Shown here in pieces: positions 15,804 to 25,098 of a DNA stretch of 64,000 bases. This stretch comes from JBBSOK01 sp965219125. Its GTDB lineage: Bacteria; Bacteroidota; Bacteroidia; Flavobacteriales; Flavobacteriaceae. Under the pieces are notes generated by a model. That model saw only the letters and a list, made by a program, of their open reading frames with translations, did no database searches and was not told where the DNA came from. Position 1 is the stretch's first letter; each line of letters starts with the position of its first letter. The DNA is taken from contig CBDCMO010000002.1 in NCBI GenBank assembly GCA_965219125.1, positions 2,108,001-2,172,000 of the forward strand. Reading direction: 5' to 3'. The position numbers and the translations under genes were made by a program.

Positions 15804-16859
15804 ATGATGTTAGAAAATAAAGATCCTTTAAGAACGGGAATTTCAGAACTTGGCGAATTTGGTTTAATAGACCATCTTACCAAAAACTTCAAAATAAAAC
15901 AAAAAACCACTTTAAAAGGTATTGGCGATGATGCGGCAGTTATATCTCAAAATAAGGAAGAAGAAATAGTAATAACGACAGATTTGTTGGTTGAAAATGT
16001 TCATTTTGATTTAAGTTATGTGCCCTTAAAACATTTGGGTTATAAAGCGGTTGTAGTAAATTTAAGTGATGTTTATGCAATGAATGCAGCGGCTACACAG
16101 ATAACGGTTTCTATAGCGGTTTCAAACCGTTTTCCGGTTGAAGCACTTGAAGAACTTTATAGTGGGATTACCGCAGCTGCAAAATATTATAATGTAGATG
16201 TAATTGGAGGCGATACAACCTCATCAACCACCGGCCTTTTAATTAGCGTAACGGCAATTGGTAGGGCAAAAAAAGATGAAATTCTATATCGCGACGGCGC
16301 AAAAGAAAATGATTTAGTAGTTATAACAGGAGATTTGGGCGCGGCTTATTTAGGTTTGCAAATTTTGGAACGCGAAAAGCAAGTTTTTAAAGTAAATCCA
16401 AATGCACAACCCGATCTTGAACCATATTCCTATTTGGTTGAAAGACAATTAAAACCTGAAGCAAGAAAAGATATTTCAAAATTGTTGAAGGATTTGGGCG
16501 TAAAACCTACTTCTATGATAGATATAAGCGACGGGCTTTCTTCAGAAATAATCCATATTTGCAAAAACTCTAAAGTAGGCTGCAAAATTTACGAAGAAAA
16601 ATTACCGTTAGACCCACAAGTTATCACAACATGTGAAGAATTTAATCTCGATAGTACAACCGTAGCATTAAGCGGTGGCGAAGACTATGAATTGCTTTTT
16701 ACCATTTCAACCGAAGATTTTATAAAAGTAAAAGGCAATCCAAGCCTAAGTATTGTTGGACATATTACTGCTGAAAAAGAAGGAATGCATTTAATAACAA
16801 GAGCTAACACAAAAATACCTATTGTTGCGAGAGGTTGGAATAGTTTTACTGAGCAATAA
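15804..16859 (+). CDS. thiL: Thiamine-monophosphate kinase
   Basis: ThiL phosphorylates thiamine monophosphate to the cofactor thiamine diphosphate. The ~351-residue protein has the N-terminal GELGLI-type motif (ISELGEFGLIDHL), the GIGDDAAVI metal/ATP loop, ITTDLLVENVHFDLSY, the NLSDVYAMNA box, VIGGDTTSS, the DISDGLSSEIIHI motif and the SGGEDYELLFT box, all in the expected order. It is cytoplasmic. The start is the ATG at 15804 (an adjacent ATG at 15807 is possible), set by the promoter that ends at 15788. It is a monocistronic gene divergent from the choice-of-anchor-B cluster. Confidence 0.95.
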   Translation: MMLENKDPLRTGISELGEFGLIDHLTKNFKIKQKTTLKGIGDDAAVISQNKEEEIVITTDLLVENVHFDLSYVPLKHLGYKAVVVNLSDVYAMNAAATQITVSIAVSNRFPVEALEELYSGITAAAKYYNVDVIGGDTTSSTTGLLISVTAIGRAKKDEILYRDGAKENDLVVITGDLGAAYLGLQILEREKQVFKVNPNAQPDLEPYSYLVERQLKPEARKDISKLLKDLGVKPTSMIDISDGLSSEIIHICKNSKVGCKIYEEKLPLDPQVITTCEEFNLDSTTVALSGGEDYELLFTISTEDFIKVKGNPSLSIVGHITAEKEGMHLITRANTKIPIVARGWNSFTEQ

Positions 16860-16886
16860 GAAATGATTTCGAGATTCTAAAATGTG

Positions 16887-17114
16887 CTATTTTTTCTGAA
16901 ATATTTTTGCTTCATCAGAATTTGCTTCCTTTAAAATGGGGGTTAGTTTCGCTAAACCACCAAAAGGGTTATCTACAACTTCACGATTACAAAGGGTACA
17001 TCTATATTCATTGATACTATCGCTTATTTTTCGGGTGATTAAATAATCGTGTCCTAGAACAGAACACAAAATACTAAGTGGAGAAAATGTAAAAACGTGG
17101 GGAGTTTTCTTCAT
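16887..17114 (-). CDS. Small conserved protein with a Cys-x2-Cys motif
   Basis: A 75-residue protein that I do not recognise by name. It contains SILCSVLGHDYLITRKI and YRCTLCNREVV (C39, C42), with C17 and H22 as possible further ligands, so a small zinc-ribbon-like fold is possible. No signal peptide or membrane segment. It is convergent with thiL (27 bases between stops) and upstream of it lies a short GGCGA...TCGCC inverted repeat. The composition and start (ATG at 17114) look like a real gene. Confidence 0.6.
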   Translation of the reverse strand: MKKTPHVFTFSPLSILCSVLGHDYLITRKISDSINEYRCTLCNREVVDNPFGGLAKLTPILKEANSDEAKIFQKK

Positions 17115-17197
17115 TCTGCTATTAAATTAATTTAATGATTGCTCTAACAGTGGCGAAATATAATTATTATTGAATCGCCATTATTCAAAATTTTGAA

Positions 17198-17968
17198 TTA
17201 ATAGTTAAAAAGCACAATTTCTTCGACATTTGCAGTTTTTTCCAATGCAGCCATATGTCCACAATGCAATTTAAAAAGACTTACGCCCGTTTCCGTTGCC
17301 AATTCTTCCAAAGATGAAATGGGTAAAAGTGTATCTTCCGTTCCTGCAATAAGATATTTTGGTTTATTGAAATTTTTAAGAACTTGTGTCCGATCTTTCC
17401 TATTTTTCATTCCTAAAATATTCGAAACAATTCCTTCTACAGGATAGACGTAAGCTTCATTTTTAAGATTTTCTATTTCCATCTCAAAAATGCGTAAAGA
17501 TTCTTCAGAAAATAAATTACTTATAGCCATACTTATAAAGGCTTTCGGCGTTTTATTCAAAACAGTAACTGCACGATCTCTAGTTTCTTTTTTCTCAGCA
17601 TCATCTTCCTTTGAAGTAGAATTAATCAAGAAAAGCCTATCAACTTTTTCGTCATATTTATCGATTAGCGCCATAGCGACATAACCACCCATTGAATGTC
17701 CTACAACAGTAGTTTCAAAAATTTGTAAATGCTCCAAAAGTTGAGCGACTACATCTGCCAACATTTCCATGGAATGAATTGGGGAAATCAATTCACTTTT
17801 GCCGTGACCGGGAAGATCTATGGTTATAACTTTATGCTTTTCTGAAAGTGCTGGAATAAGTTTATCCCACATTGTGCTACTTTCCAAAAATCCGTGGATT
17901 AATAATATTGCCGAACCACTTCCGCAGCAGTTATAATGAACAGATTTTCCGAGGAATTTAAAAGTCAT
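17198..17968 (-). CDS. Alpha/beta hydrolase
   Basis: A 256-residue cytoplasmic alpha/beta hydrolase. The oxyanion segment is LLIHGFLES, the nucleophile elbow is GHSMGG (S92), the acid is probably in IAGTEDTLLP and the catalytic histidine in HCGHMAALEKT. DLPGHGKSE is the usual conserved loop. Substrate cannot be predicted from sequence; members are often esterases or lyase-like enzymes of intermediary metabolism. It stands alone between the small Cys protein and aminopeptidase P, all on the minus strand. The start is the ATG at 17968. Confidence 0.85.
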   Translation of the reverse strand: MTFKFLGKSVHYNCCGSGSAILLIHGFLESSTMWDKLIPALSEKHKVITIDLPGHGKSELISPIHSMEMLADVVAQLLEHLQIFETTVVGHSMGGYVAMALIDKYDEKVDRLFLINSTSKEDDAEKKETRDRAVTVLNKTPKAFISMAISNLFSEESLRIFEMEIENLKNEAYVYPVEGIVSNILGMKNRKDRTQVLKNFNKPKYLIAGTEDTLLPISSLEELATETGVSLFKLHCGHMAALEKTANVEEIVLFNY

Positions 17969-18030
17969 ATTTAAAGAAGAAATTTTGTTTAAATGGTCGT
18001 AGATCTTGACTGCGCTGGACTAGACAAGTC

Positions 18031-18147
18031 AGTTTAGCTGCGACTTTTAAGACACATAAAAAAATTAAGAATCAAACTGTAAACTGCGATTTTAACTGCA
18101 TTTAAAATAGGAGTCAAACTGCCAACTGCCACTGAAAACTGCGACTT
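18031..18147. repeat. Degenerate AAACTGCGACTTTT-word spacer
   Basis: The gap between the hydrolase and aminopeptidase P genes has three near copies of the word AAACTGCGACTTTT (about 18036, 18078 and 18136) with CAGT/ACTG words between (AACTGCATTT, AACTGCCAACTGCC). It belongs to the same vocabulary as spacers at 2262-2290, 39350-39432 and 59866-59915. Just left of it, TTGACTGCGCTGGAC (18008-18022) looks like half of the hairpin repeat found at 10363. Confidence 0.6.
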
Positions 18148-18151
18148 TTTT

Positions 18152-19444
18152 TCAACTGTTCATCAAATCTTCAATCTCTTCAGCCTCAATTGGTATATTT
18201 CGCATCAAATTAAAAGGTTCTCCTTTTTTCTGAATTACAACGTCATCTTCCAATCTGATTCCAAAACCTTCAGCAGGAATATAAATTCCAGGCTCAACGG
18301 TAAAGACCATGTTTTCAGTCATTTTTTCCCATAAAATTCCGTAGTCGTGTGTGTCTAAACCCATATGATGACTCGTGCCGTGCATAAAATATTTTTTATA
18401 AGCTGGCCAATCTGGATTTTCATTTTTTACATCAGCTTTGTCCAAAAGTTTAAGGTCTAACAATTCTTTGGTCATTAATTTACCAACTTCAACGTGATAC
18501 TCTTTCCAATAATTTCCCGGAACGAGCATTTTTGTAGCATCATCTTTTACGCGTTTTACAGCATCATAAACTTGGCGTTGGCGTTTACTGAATTTTCCGC
18601 TTACGGGTATTGTCCGCGTCATGTCGCTGGCATAATTGGCATATTCTGCGCCAACATCCAATAATATTAAATCGCCTTTTTTACATTGTTTGTTATTTTC
18701 AATATAATGCAATACGTTTGCGCTATTGCCACTTGCAACAATTGGTGTATAGGCAAAACCGCGACTTCGGTTTCGGAGAAACTCGTGCATTAATTCTGCT
18801 TCAATTTCATATTCCCAAACGCCGGGTTTTACAAATTTTAGCAAACGCCTGAATCCCTTTTCAGTAATATCACACGCTTGCTGCAATAAATCCAATTCAA
18901 TTTTATCTTTTACCGAACGCAAACGCTGTAAAATAGGATTGCTTTTTGCCCAATTATGTGCTGGAAATTTTTCTTTTGCAGTTTTTATAAATCGGTCTTC
19001 ACGCGTTTCGGTTTCTACACTTTGGCGGTAATGTTCGTTGGTGTTAAAGTAAATAGTTTCTGCTTGTGTCATTACTTCAAAGAAAATTTTATCAAATTCC
19101 TTTAGCCAAAAAACAGATTTTATGCCGCTAACTTCAGTTGCTTTTTCTTTTGTAAGTTTTTCGCCTTCCCAAACCGCAATATGGTCATTGGTTTCGGTAA
19201 CAAACAACATTTCGCGATGGTCTTTGTTTGGCGCATCCGGAAATAAAACCAACATACTATCTTCTTGATCAACACCGCTTAAATACAATAAATCTCTGTT
19301 TTGCTGAAATGGCATCGTGCTATCGGCACCAATCGGGAAAACGTCATTACTGTTGAAAACAGCCACACTTTTCGGCATCATTTGCGCCATAAAGTTTTTA
19401 CGATTTTTTATATAAAGTTTGTTGTTAATTTGGTCGTATTTCAT
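18152..19444 (-). CDS. pepP: Xaa-Pro aminopeptidase (aminopeptidase P family, M24B)
   Basis: A 430-residue M24B metallopeptidase that removes N-terminal residues before proline. The N-terminal AMP_N domain covers about residues 1-150 (FNSNDVFPIGADSTMPFQQN, YLSGVDQEDSML); the C-terminal pita-bread domain has the metal ligands in LLDVGAEYANYASDMTRTIP, the histidine in GTSHHMGLDTHD, the glutamate in FTVEPGIYIP and the last glutamate in GIRLEDDVVI. It is cytoplasmic. The start is the ATG at 19444. It is upstream of the hydrolase gene but separated by a repeat-rich spacer, so co-transcription is uncertain. Confidence 0.93.
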   Translation of the reverse strand: MKYDQINNKLYIKNRKNFMAQMMPKSVAVFNSNDVFPIGADSTMPFQQNRDLLYLSGVDQEDSMLVLFPDAPNKDHREMLFVTETNDHIAVWEGEKLTKEKATEVSGIKSVFWLKEFDKIFFEVMTQAETIYFNTNEHYRQSVETETREDRFIKTAKEKFPAHNWAKSNPILQRLRSVKDKIELDLLQQACDITEKGFRRLLKFVKPGVWEYEIEAELMHEFLRNRSRGFAYTPIVASGNSANVLHYIENNKQCKKGDLILLDVGAEYANYASDMTRTIPVSGKFSKRQRQVYDAVKRVKDDATKMLVPGNYWKEYHVEVGKLMTKELLDLKLLDKADVKNENPDWPAYKKYFMHGTSHHMGLDTHDYGILWEKMTENMVFTVEPGIYIPAEGFGIRLEDDVVIQKKGEPFNLMRNIPIEAEEIEDLMNS

Positions 19445-19705
19445 TTGTAGTTTTTTTATTTAATTTAAGGTAAAACTTGTTTAATTGCAGCAAATAACAA
19501 GCTTAACGATTTGGTTACCGAGCGAAGCCGAAGTACAAAATTAAGAGTTTTTAGGGCAAAGCTTGTTAATTGCAGTGTAAATTTTTTTAAGAAGGGTTAA
19601 TTATTTACATTTAGAATCTAAACTCATTCAATACAGGTCTTTACACAAAGGCATTGGATATTATTGTGAAATAGTAGATGAAAAAACCTTTATAAAACAA
19701 TAGTT

Positions 19706-21334
19706 ATGAAAAAGATACATATACTTATTTCCGAAAAATTTAAAGTTTTGAACTTTTTGACAATTATGTTAATGCTATTTCTACTGTTTCCTAAAAATAG
19801 TTTAGCACAAGACCCATACCAACTTGAATGGAGTAATGAATATTACACAGCTGGATTAAACAGAGCTAAATTTATAAAGCAAGATTCAGAAGGTAATATT
19901 ATAGTTGGAGGAGACACAAATGAAAATGGTAATTTTGATTTTTTGGTGTTAAAATATACACCAGGAGGCATCTTGTTATGGAGTCAAGTGATCACTTTGC
20001 CAAGTGAAATTAGTGATACAGCCACTTCTTTTTTTATAGATTTAAACGACAATATTTTTATAGGTGGCGTTAGTGAAGAAAATTTTAATCCTACAACAAA
20101 AAGTGTTATTGTTAAATTAAATACAAATGGTGATATTTTATGGATACATGAATATTCCAATGATTTTATTGCAAGCGAGCCTTTTAATATTATAGGAGAC
20201 AATCTGGGAAATACGTTTGTTACTGGTACGGTAGATAATATATTCCCTATAAAAATGGTTGTATATAAATTAGATGCAAATGGCAATCTTAGTTGGGATG
20301 TTAATTATGGACCCGATAGTTCTACAGTTTATTATGGATGGAATTTAAGAATTATTGACGATACAATTTTTGCCGTAGGAGTATCATCAATTGGATCAGA
20401 CAAAAAATTAATACTTTTAAAATTTAATTTGAACGGTGCATTAATATATACAAATGAAACTTTTTTGGATAGCTCAGGTGTTGACGTAAGTAGTCATATA
20501 GATGCGGAAGGCAATTTGTATATCGGTCTATTTGGTGATTATAAAGTAATCAAGTTTGATTCTTTAGGAAATGAGGTTTGGCAATTTGGCTTGCCTACTA
20601 ACCTACCAGACAATGTAACGGCAGACAAAGTAAATGACATAATAACTGATGCGGATGGAAATGTCTATATTGCAGGGAGACACTATGGCGAAAATTATGA
20701 TGATCCTGATAACTATACAAATGCAGATTTACAAGTTTTTAAAATATCAAGTGAAGGAGATGAATTATATAGCTATCGTTATGAAAATTTAAGCACAAAT
20801 ACAGCTGAAGATGCCTACAAACTTTATTTGGGATACAACGGCTATTTGGCAATTGGAGGTCTTAGTGGTGCCTCTGCAGATTCAGAGGCAGAATTTCTTG
20901 CCATTGTTCTAGACGAGTTAGGGGAGCCAATTGATATAATTAAGGATTATGAAGCAGGTAGAGACAATGCAATTAATTCAATAATATTGGATGAATACCT
21001 AAACTTATATGTAACAGGAGATGCCAATTTTAAGGCTAAAACGCAAAAATATTTATTTACTGGTGAGCTAGGCAACCCAAATTTTACGGCAGTAGAAAAT
21101 AGTATTGCGCCTTATCCAAATCCGTTTTCAAATAGCCTTGAAATTGAGACAACTATTCTTTCAGGATTGGTTCATTTTACAATTTACAATTCTAACGGCT
21201 CTATTATAAGTAAAAGTTCATTTATGAACGGCGATAAAGAAACTATAAATACAAGCTCACTGCCAAGTGGATTTTATTTTTACACAATTATCAATGGTGA
21301 GATAAATAAATCTGGTAAATTAATTAAGAAATAG
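19706..21334 (+). CDS. T9SS-secreted protein with SBBP/delta-60-type repeats
   Basis: A 542-residue secreted protein: signal peptide (hydrophobic stretch ending NSLAQ), then repeats of the form SEGNIIVGGDTNENGNFDFLVLKY / DLNDNIFIGGVSE / ADGNVYIAGRHY spaced about 50-60 residues, a propeller-like beta array related to delta-60 or SBBP repeats, and a C-terminal T9SS type A sorting domain starting at PYPNPFSNSLEIET and ending KSGKLIKK. It is probably surface-attached or released. Function unknown. It stands alone; the 260-base upstream gap contains no strong promoter match, but two ~15-base copies of CTTGTT(T)AATTGCAG (~19474 and ~19564). Confidence 0.8.
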   Translation: MKKIHILISEKFKVLNFLTIMLMLFLLFPKNSLAQDPYQLEWSNEYYTAGLNRAKFIKQDSEGNIIVGGDTNENGNFDFLVLKYTPGGILLWSQVITLPSEISDTATSFFIDLNDNIFIGGVSEENFNPTTKSVIVKLNTNGDILWIHEYSNDFIASEPFNIIGDNLGNTFVTGTVDNIFPIKMVVYKLDANGNLSWDVNYGPDSSTVYYGWNLRIIDDTIFAVGVSSIGSDKKLILLKFNLNGALIYTNETFLDSSGVDVSSHIDAEGNLYIGLFGDYKVIKFDSLGNEVWQFGLPTNLPDNVTADKVNDIITDADGNVYIAGRHYGENYDDPDNYTNADLQVFKISSEGDELYSYRYENLSTNTAEDAYKLYLGYNGYLAIGGLSGASADSEAEFLAIVLDELGEPIDIIKDYEAGRDNAINSIILDEYLNLYVTGDANFKAKTQKYLFTGELGNPNFTAVENSIAPYPNPFSNSLEIETTILSGLVHFTIYNSNGSIISKSSFMNGDKETINTSSLPSGFYFYTIINGEINKSGKLIKK

Positions 21335-21465
21335 ATACAGGGCAAATACAAAAATAAAATATAAGAATTTAAAAATAATTGTTGATTTAGAATATGTGAT
21401 ATAATTACGTAATTTTTTGATAAACTTTGGTTAATTTGTTACTTTCAACATCCAAACTTTATCCT

Positions 21466-24312
21466 ATGAAATTATATTTATGTTCAGTATTATTTTTCAT
21501 TTCAATTACAGTATTTGCACAACAACCCGCAACTTCGTCCGAAGCTATAAAATCCGGTATAGAAACCAAAACAGCTCAGCTTTCAAATTCGCTTGTAAAA
21601 AACATCCCTTTCAAAAGCATCGGCCCAACAATTATGAGCGGTCGTGTGGTAGATTTGGCGGTAAACCTAAAAAATCCAACCGAATTTTACGCAGCCTACG
21701 CAAGTGGCGGACTTTGGCATACCGTAAATAACGGAACCTCTTTCGAACCAATAATGGACAACGCCCCAACCCAAAACATTGGTTGTGTTTCGGTAGATTT
21801 TAACAACGGAACAATTTGGGTTGGGACTGGAGAAATCAACGCTTCCCGCTCATCGTATGCTGGTATCGGAATTTTTAAATCTAACGATAAAGGCAAAACT
21901 TGGCAAAATATGGGGCTTGCAGATTCACACCATATAAGTTCTATTTTAATCAACCCAAAAAATCCTGATGAGGTTGTTGTTGGTGTTTTAGGTCATTTGT
22001 ATTCTCCAAACGAAGAGCGCGGAATTTTTAAAACTATAGACGGTGGTAAAACTTGGAACAAAACACTTTTTGTTGACAATGAAACGGGCGTTGTTGAAGT
22101 TTCAACCGACCCAACAAACTTTAATATTATTTACGCTTCAACTTGGCAAAAAGACCGAAAAGCGTGGAATTTTAAAGGAAATGGGAATGGCAGCGGCATT
22201 TACAAATCTATAGATTCAGGAAATTCTTGGACGAAAGTTTCGGTTGAAGGCAGCGGTTTTCCTACGGGCGAAGGCGTTGGTCGTATCGGTACTGCCGTTG
22301 TAAATGAAAATACGGTTTATGCAATAGTTGACAATCAAAATCATCGGAAAGAAGAAGCAAAAAAGGAAACTTCAACTACAAAAATGCTTCGGAAAGACGA
22401 TTTTAAAGTGATGACATCTTCTCAATTTCTAGCTTTAGACGATAAAATGTTGGAAGAATATCTTCGGAATAATGGCTTTCAGGAAAAATATAAAGCTGAA
22501 AGTGTAAAGAAAATGATGAAAGATGGAACCATAAATCCAACCGATTTATCAAAATATCTTGAAGACGCAAACACCGCCCTTTTTGAAACACCCGTTATTG
22601 GGGCTGAAGTCTATAAAAGTACAGATGGCGGAAAAAGTTGGAAAAAAACCCACGACGGTTTTATAGAAGATTTGTATTATAGTTATGGTTATTACTTTGG
22701 AAAAATTCACGTATCACCACAAAACCCTGATAAAATTTATATTTATGGTGTACCAATACTAAAATCTGATAATGGTGGAAAAACTTTTGAAAGCATAAGC
22801 ACAAACAATGTTCATAGCGATCACCACGCACTTTGGATTGACCCAAATTTAAACGGTCATTTAATAAACGGTAACGATGGCGGCGTAAATATTACGTACG
22901 ATGATGGTAAAAATTGGATTAAAAATAACACACCTGCCGTTGGTCAATTCTATTCAATAAATGTAGATAATGCAGAGCCTTACAATGTTTACGGCGGTTT
23001 ACAGGATAACGGTGTTTGGGTTGGTCCGCATAATTATGAAGAAAATGTAGGTTGGCTACAAAACGGAAAATATGGGTTTGAATTTATTATGGGCGGCGAT
23101 GGTATGCAAGTGCAAGTTGATTCAAGAAATAATAAAATAGTCTATACAGGTTTTCAGTTTGGAAATTATTACCGTTTAAATCGCGATGAAGAAGAGCCAA
23201 CCTACATTCAACCAAAGCACGAATTGGGCGATAGTCCGTATCGTTTTAACTGGCAAACGCCTATTTTATTAAGCCCACACAATCAAGATATTCTGTATAT
23301 GGGAACTAATAAATTATTGCGCAGTTTTAACCAAGGTGACGATTGGACTGCAATTTCAGGCGATTTAACCCAAGGTGAAAAACAAGGGAATGTAGCTTAT
23401 GGCACACTCTCAACCATTAGCGAATCGCCTTTGCAATTTGGTTTACTTTATACAGGAAGCGACGATGGTTTGGTTTACGTGAGCAATGATGATGGTGGAA
23501 ATTGGAGGAATATTTCAACAACATTTCCAAAAGATTTATGGGTAAGTCGCGTAATTGCTTCAACATATAAAAAAGAACGGGTTTATGTAACCTTAAACGG
23601 CTATCGTTGGGACGATTTTAAACCGTATGTTTATATGAGTAACGATTTTGGTACAACCTTTAAAAATATAAGTAGCAATTTGCCAATTGGCGCCGTAAAT
23701 GTTATAAAGGAAGACCCGAATAATGAGGCTATTCTTTATTTAGGAACAGATAATGGAGCGTACGTTTCATTAAATAGCGGCGAAAGCTGGAACGAATTTA
23801 ACGGTGGTTTGCCAAATGTTGCGGTTCACGATTTGATAATTCAGAAAAGGGACAAAGATTTGGTTCTCGGCACGCACGGAAGGTCTATTTATGTTGCAGA
23901 TATTTCACTACTTGAAAGTTTGAATAATCAAAATACAAATGAAGTTGTAGTTGCAAATCTTGAAAAAACTAAAGCATCTCGCCGATGGGGCAGTAAATTT
24001 GGCGCTTACGGCGAAGTTTATGAACCAAAAACAAATATTCAATTTTACAGTCCACAGAACGGGAAAGCGACAATTAAAATTGCTTCGGAAGAAGGAAAGG
24101 TTTTAAATGAATTTTCAAAAGAAGCAAATAAAGGTGTAAATATTGTTGAATACAATCTTTCACTTTCAGAAAAAGGCGTGAAGGAGTTAGAAAAATCTTC
24201 AACAAAATTGAAAAAAGCTGAAAATGAAACCTTCTATCTTCCGAAGGGAAAATATAAAGTTTCTGTTGAAGTAAACGGAAAAACTTCAACTTCAGTTTTA
24301 GAAATTGAATAA
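21466..24312 (+). CDS. Large exported protein with nine BNR/Asp-box repeats (VPS10/sialidase-like propeller)
   Basis: A 948-residue exported protein. The start is the ATG at 21466, which gives a clean signal peptide (MKLYLCSVLFFISITVFAQ); an in-frame TTG 13 codons upstream is less likely. The body is full of Asp-box motifs: SNDKGKTW, TIDGGKTW, SIDSGNSW, STDGGKSW, SDNGGKTF, TYDDGKNW, SNDDGGNW, SNDFGTTF and SLNSGESW, which mark propeller blades as in sialidases and VPS10 domains. FKSIGPTIMSGRVVDLAVN is the usual opening of this Bacteroidota family, often annotated as glycosyl hydrolase. No sialidase active-site arginines were identified, so an enzymatic role is not established. There is no T9SS domain; the C-terminal 100 residues look like a beta-sandwich. 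Confidence 0.82.
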   Translation: MKLYLCSVLFFISITVFAQQPATSSEAIKSGIETKTAQLSNSLVKNIPFKSIGPTIMSGRVVDLAVNLKNPTEFYAAYASGGLWHTVNNGTSFEPIMDNAPTQNIGCVSVDFNNGTIWVGTGEINASRSSYAGIGIFKSNDKGKTWQNMGLADSHHISSILINPKNPDEVVVGVLGHLYSPNEERGIFKTIDGGKTWNKTLFVDNETGVVEVSTDPTNFNIIYASTWQKDRKAWNFKGNGNGSGIYKSIDSGNSWTKVSVEGSGFPTGEGVGRIGTAVVNENTVYAIVDNQNHRKEEAKKETSTTKMLRKDDFKVMTSSQFLALDDKMLEEYLRNNGFQEKYKAESVKKMMKDGTINPTDLSKYLEDANTALFETPVIGAEVYKSTDGGKSWKKTHDGFIEDLYYSYGYYFGKIHVSPQNPDKIYIYGVPILKSDNGGKTFESISTNNVHSDHHALWIDPNLNGHLINGNDGGVNITYDDGKNWIKNNTPAVGQFYSINVDNAEPYNVYGGLQDNGVWVGPHNYEENVGWLQNGKYGFEFIMGGDGMQVQVDSRNNKIVYTGFQFGNYYRLNRDEEEPTYIQPKHELGDSPYRFNWQTPILLSPHNQDILYMGTNKLLRSFNQGDDWTAISGDLTQGEKQGNVAYGTLSTISESPLQFGLLYTGSDDGLVYVSNDDGGNWRNISTTFPKDLWVSRVIASTYKKERVYVTLNGYRWDDFKPYVYMSNDFGTTFKNISSNLPIGAVNVIKEDPNNEAILYLGTDNGAYVSLNSGESWNEFNGGLPNVAVHDLIIQKRDKDLVLGTHGRSIYVADISLLESLNNQNTNEVVVANLEKTKASRRWGSKFGAYGEVYEPKTNIQFYSPQNGKATIKIASEEGKVLNEFSKEANKGVNIVEYNLSLSEKGVKELEKSSTKLKKAENETFYLPKGKYKVSVEVNGKTSTSVLEIE

Positions 24313-24363
24313 TTTGGCGTATTTTAATGAAAATTAAATAGTTATCAATGCGTTCAAGAATAA

Positions 24364-24395
24364 TTTGCCAGACAACTGTTTCAACCGTACTTTTG
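24364..24395 (+). promoter_or_regulatory. Promoter of the sdhCAB operon (TTTG-N20-TActTTTG)
   Basis: TTTG at 24364-24367 and TACTTTTG at 24388-24395, 20 bases apart, match the Bacteroidota consensus exactly; the sdhC ATG follows 30 bases later. Confidence 0.75.
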
Positions 24396-24424
24396 TAACT
24401 CAATTCTAGAAAAACCTCCACAAT

Positions 24425-25087
24425 ATGGGAATATTATCCGCTTCAATCGCCAAGAAATTTGCCATGGCACTTTCTGGTTTATTTCTTGTCTTTTTTCTTG
24501 CCCAGCATTTTGTAATTAACTTTTCGGCTGTATTTGGTGCAGAGACATTTAATGCTTGGTCAGATTTTATGGGTGCAAATCCGATAGTTCAATTTATTTT
24601 ACAACCAATTTTGATTTTTGGCGTAGTATTTCACTTTGTAATGGGAATTGTTCTTGAAATTCAAAATAATAGAGCTAGGCAGATTTCGTATAAAGTATAT
24701 AAAGGCAATAAAAATAGTACTTGGGCTTCAAGAAATATGATTATTTCTGGAGCCGTTGTTTTGGCCTTTTTAGGACTTCACTTTTACGATTTTTGGGTGC
24801 CAGAATTAGTTTATAAGTATGTTGAAACTAACGATCCTGTAATAAGTAGATATTATCCAGAATTGCTTCATAAATTTGAAAGCCCCGTAAGAACAGGTCT
24901 TTATTGCTTAGCGTTTATATTGCTAATGATTCATTTATGGCACGGCTTTGCCTCGTCATTTCAAAGCATTGGTTTCAACAATAAGTACAGTAAAGCATTA
25001 CAGGGTTTCACAAAATTCTACGCAATCTTTATTCCTTCGGGCTTTATATTTATTGCACTTTATCTTCATTTTAATCAAATTCACTAA
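24425..25087 (+). CDS. sdhC: Succinate dehydrogenase cytochrome b subunit
   Basis: The single membrane-anchor subunit of the Bacteroidota-type succinate:quinone oxidoreductase (cytochrome b558 family), which binds two haems b and reduces menaquinone. The 220-residue protein has five hydrophobic segments: around 12-35, 55-80, 98-122, 155-180 and 192-215, with histidines in LAQHFVIN, VFHFVMG, LGLHFYDFW and MIHLWHGF that are candidate haem ligands. SGLFLVFFLAQHFVINFSA is diagnostic. It is the first gene of the sdh operon and ends 11 bases before sdhA. Confidence 0.94.
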   Translation: MGILSASIAKKFAMALSGLFLVFFLAQHFVINFSAVFGAETFNAWSDFMGANPIVQFILQPILIFGVVFHFVMGIVLEIQNNRARQISYKVYKGNKNSTWASRNMIISGAVVLAFLGLHFYDFWVPELVYKYVETNDPVISRYYPELLHKFESPVRTGLYCLAFILLMIHLWHGFASSFQSIGFNNKYSKALQGFTKFYAIFIPSGFIFIALYLHFNQIH

Positions 25088-25098
25088 AAGCAAAGAAC

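Noticed and set aside
17151..17176. Terminator or operator from the GGCGA...TCGCC inverted repeat
   Set aside because: Stem of 6 bases with a long AT loop and no clear T-run; too weak to call.
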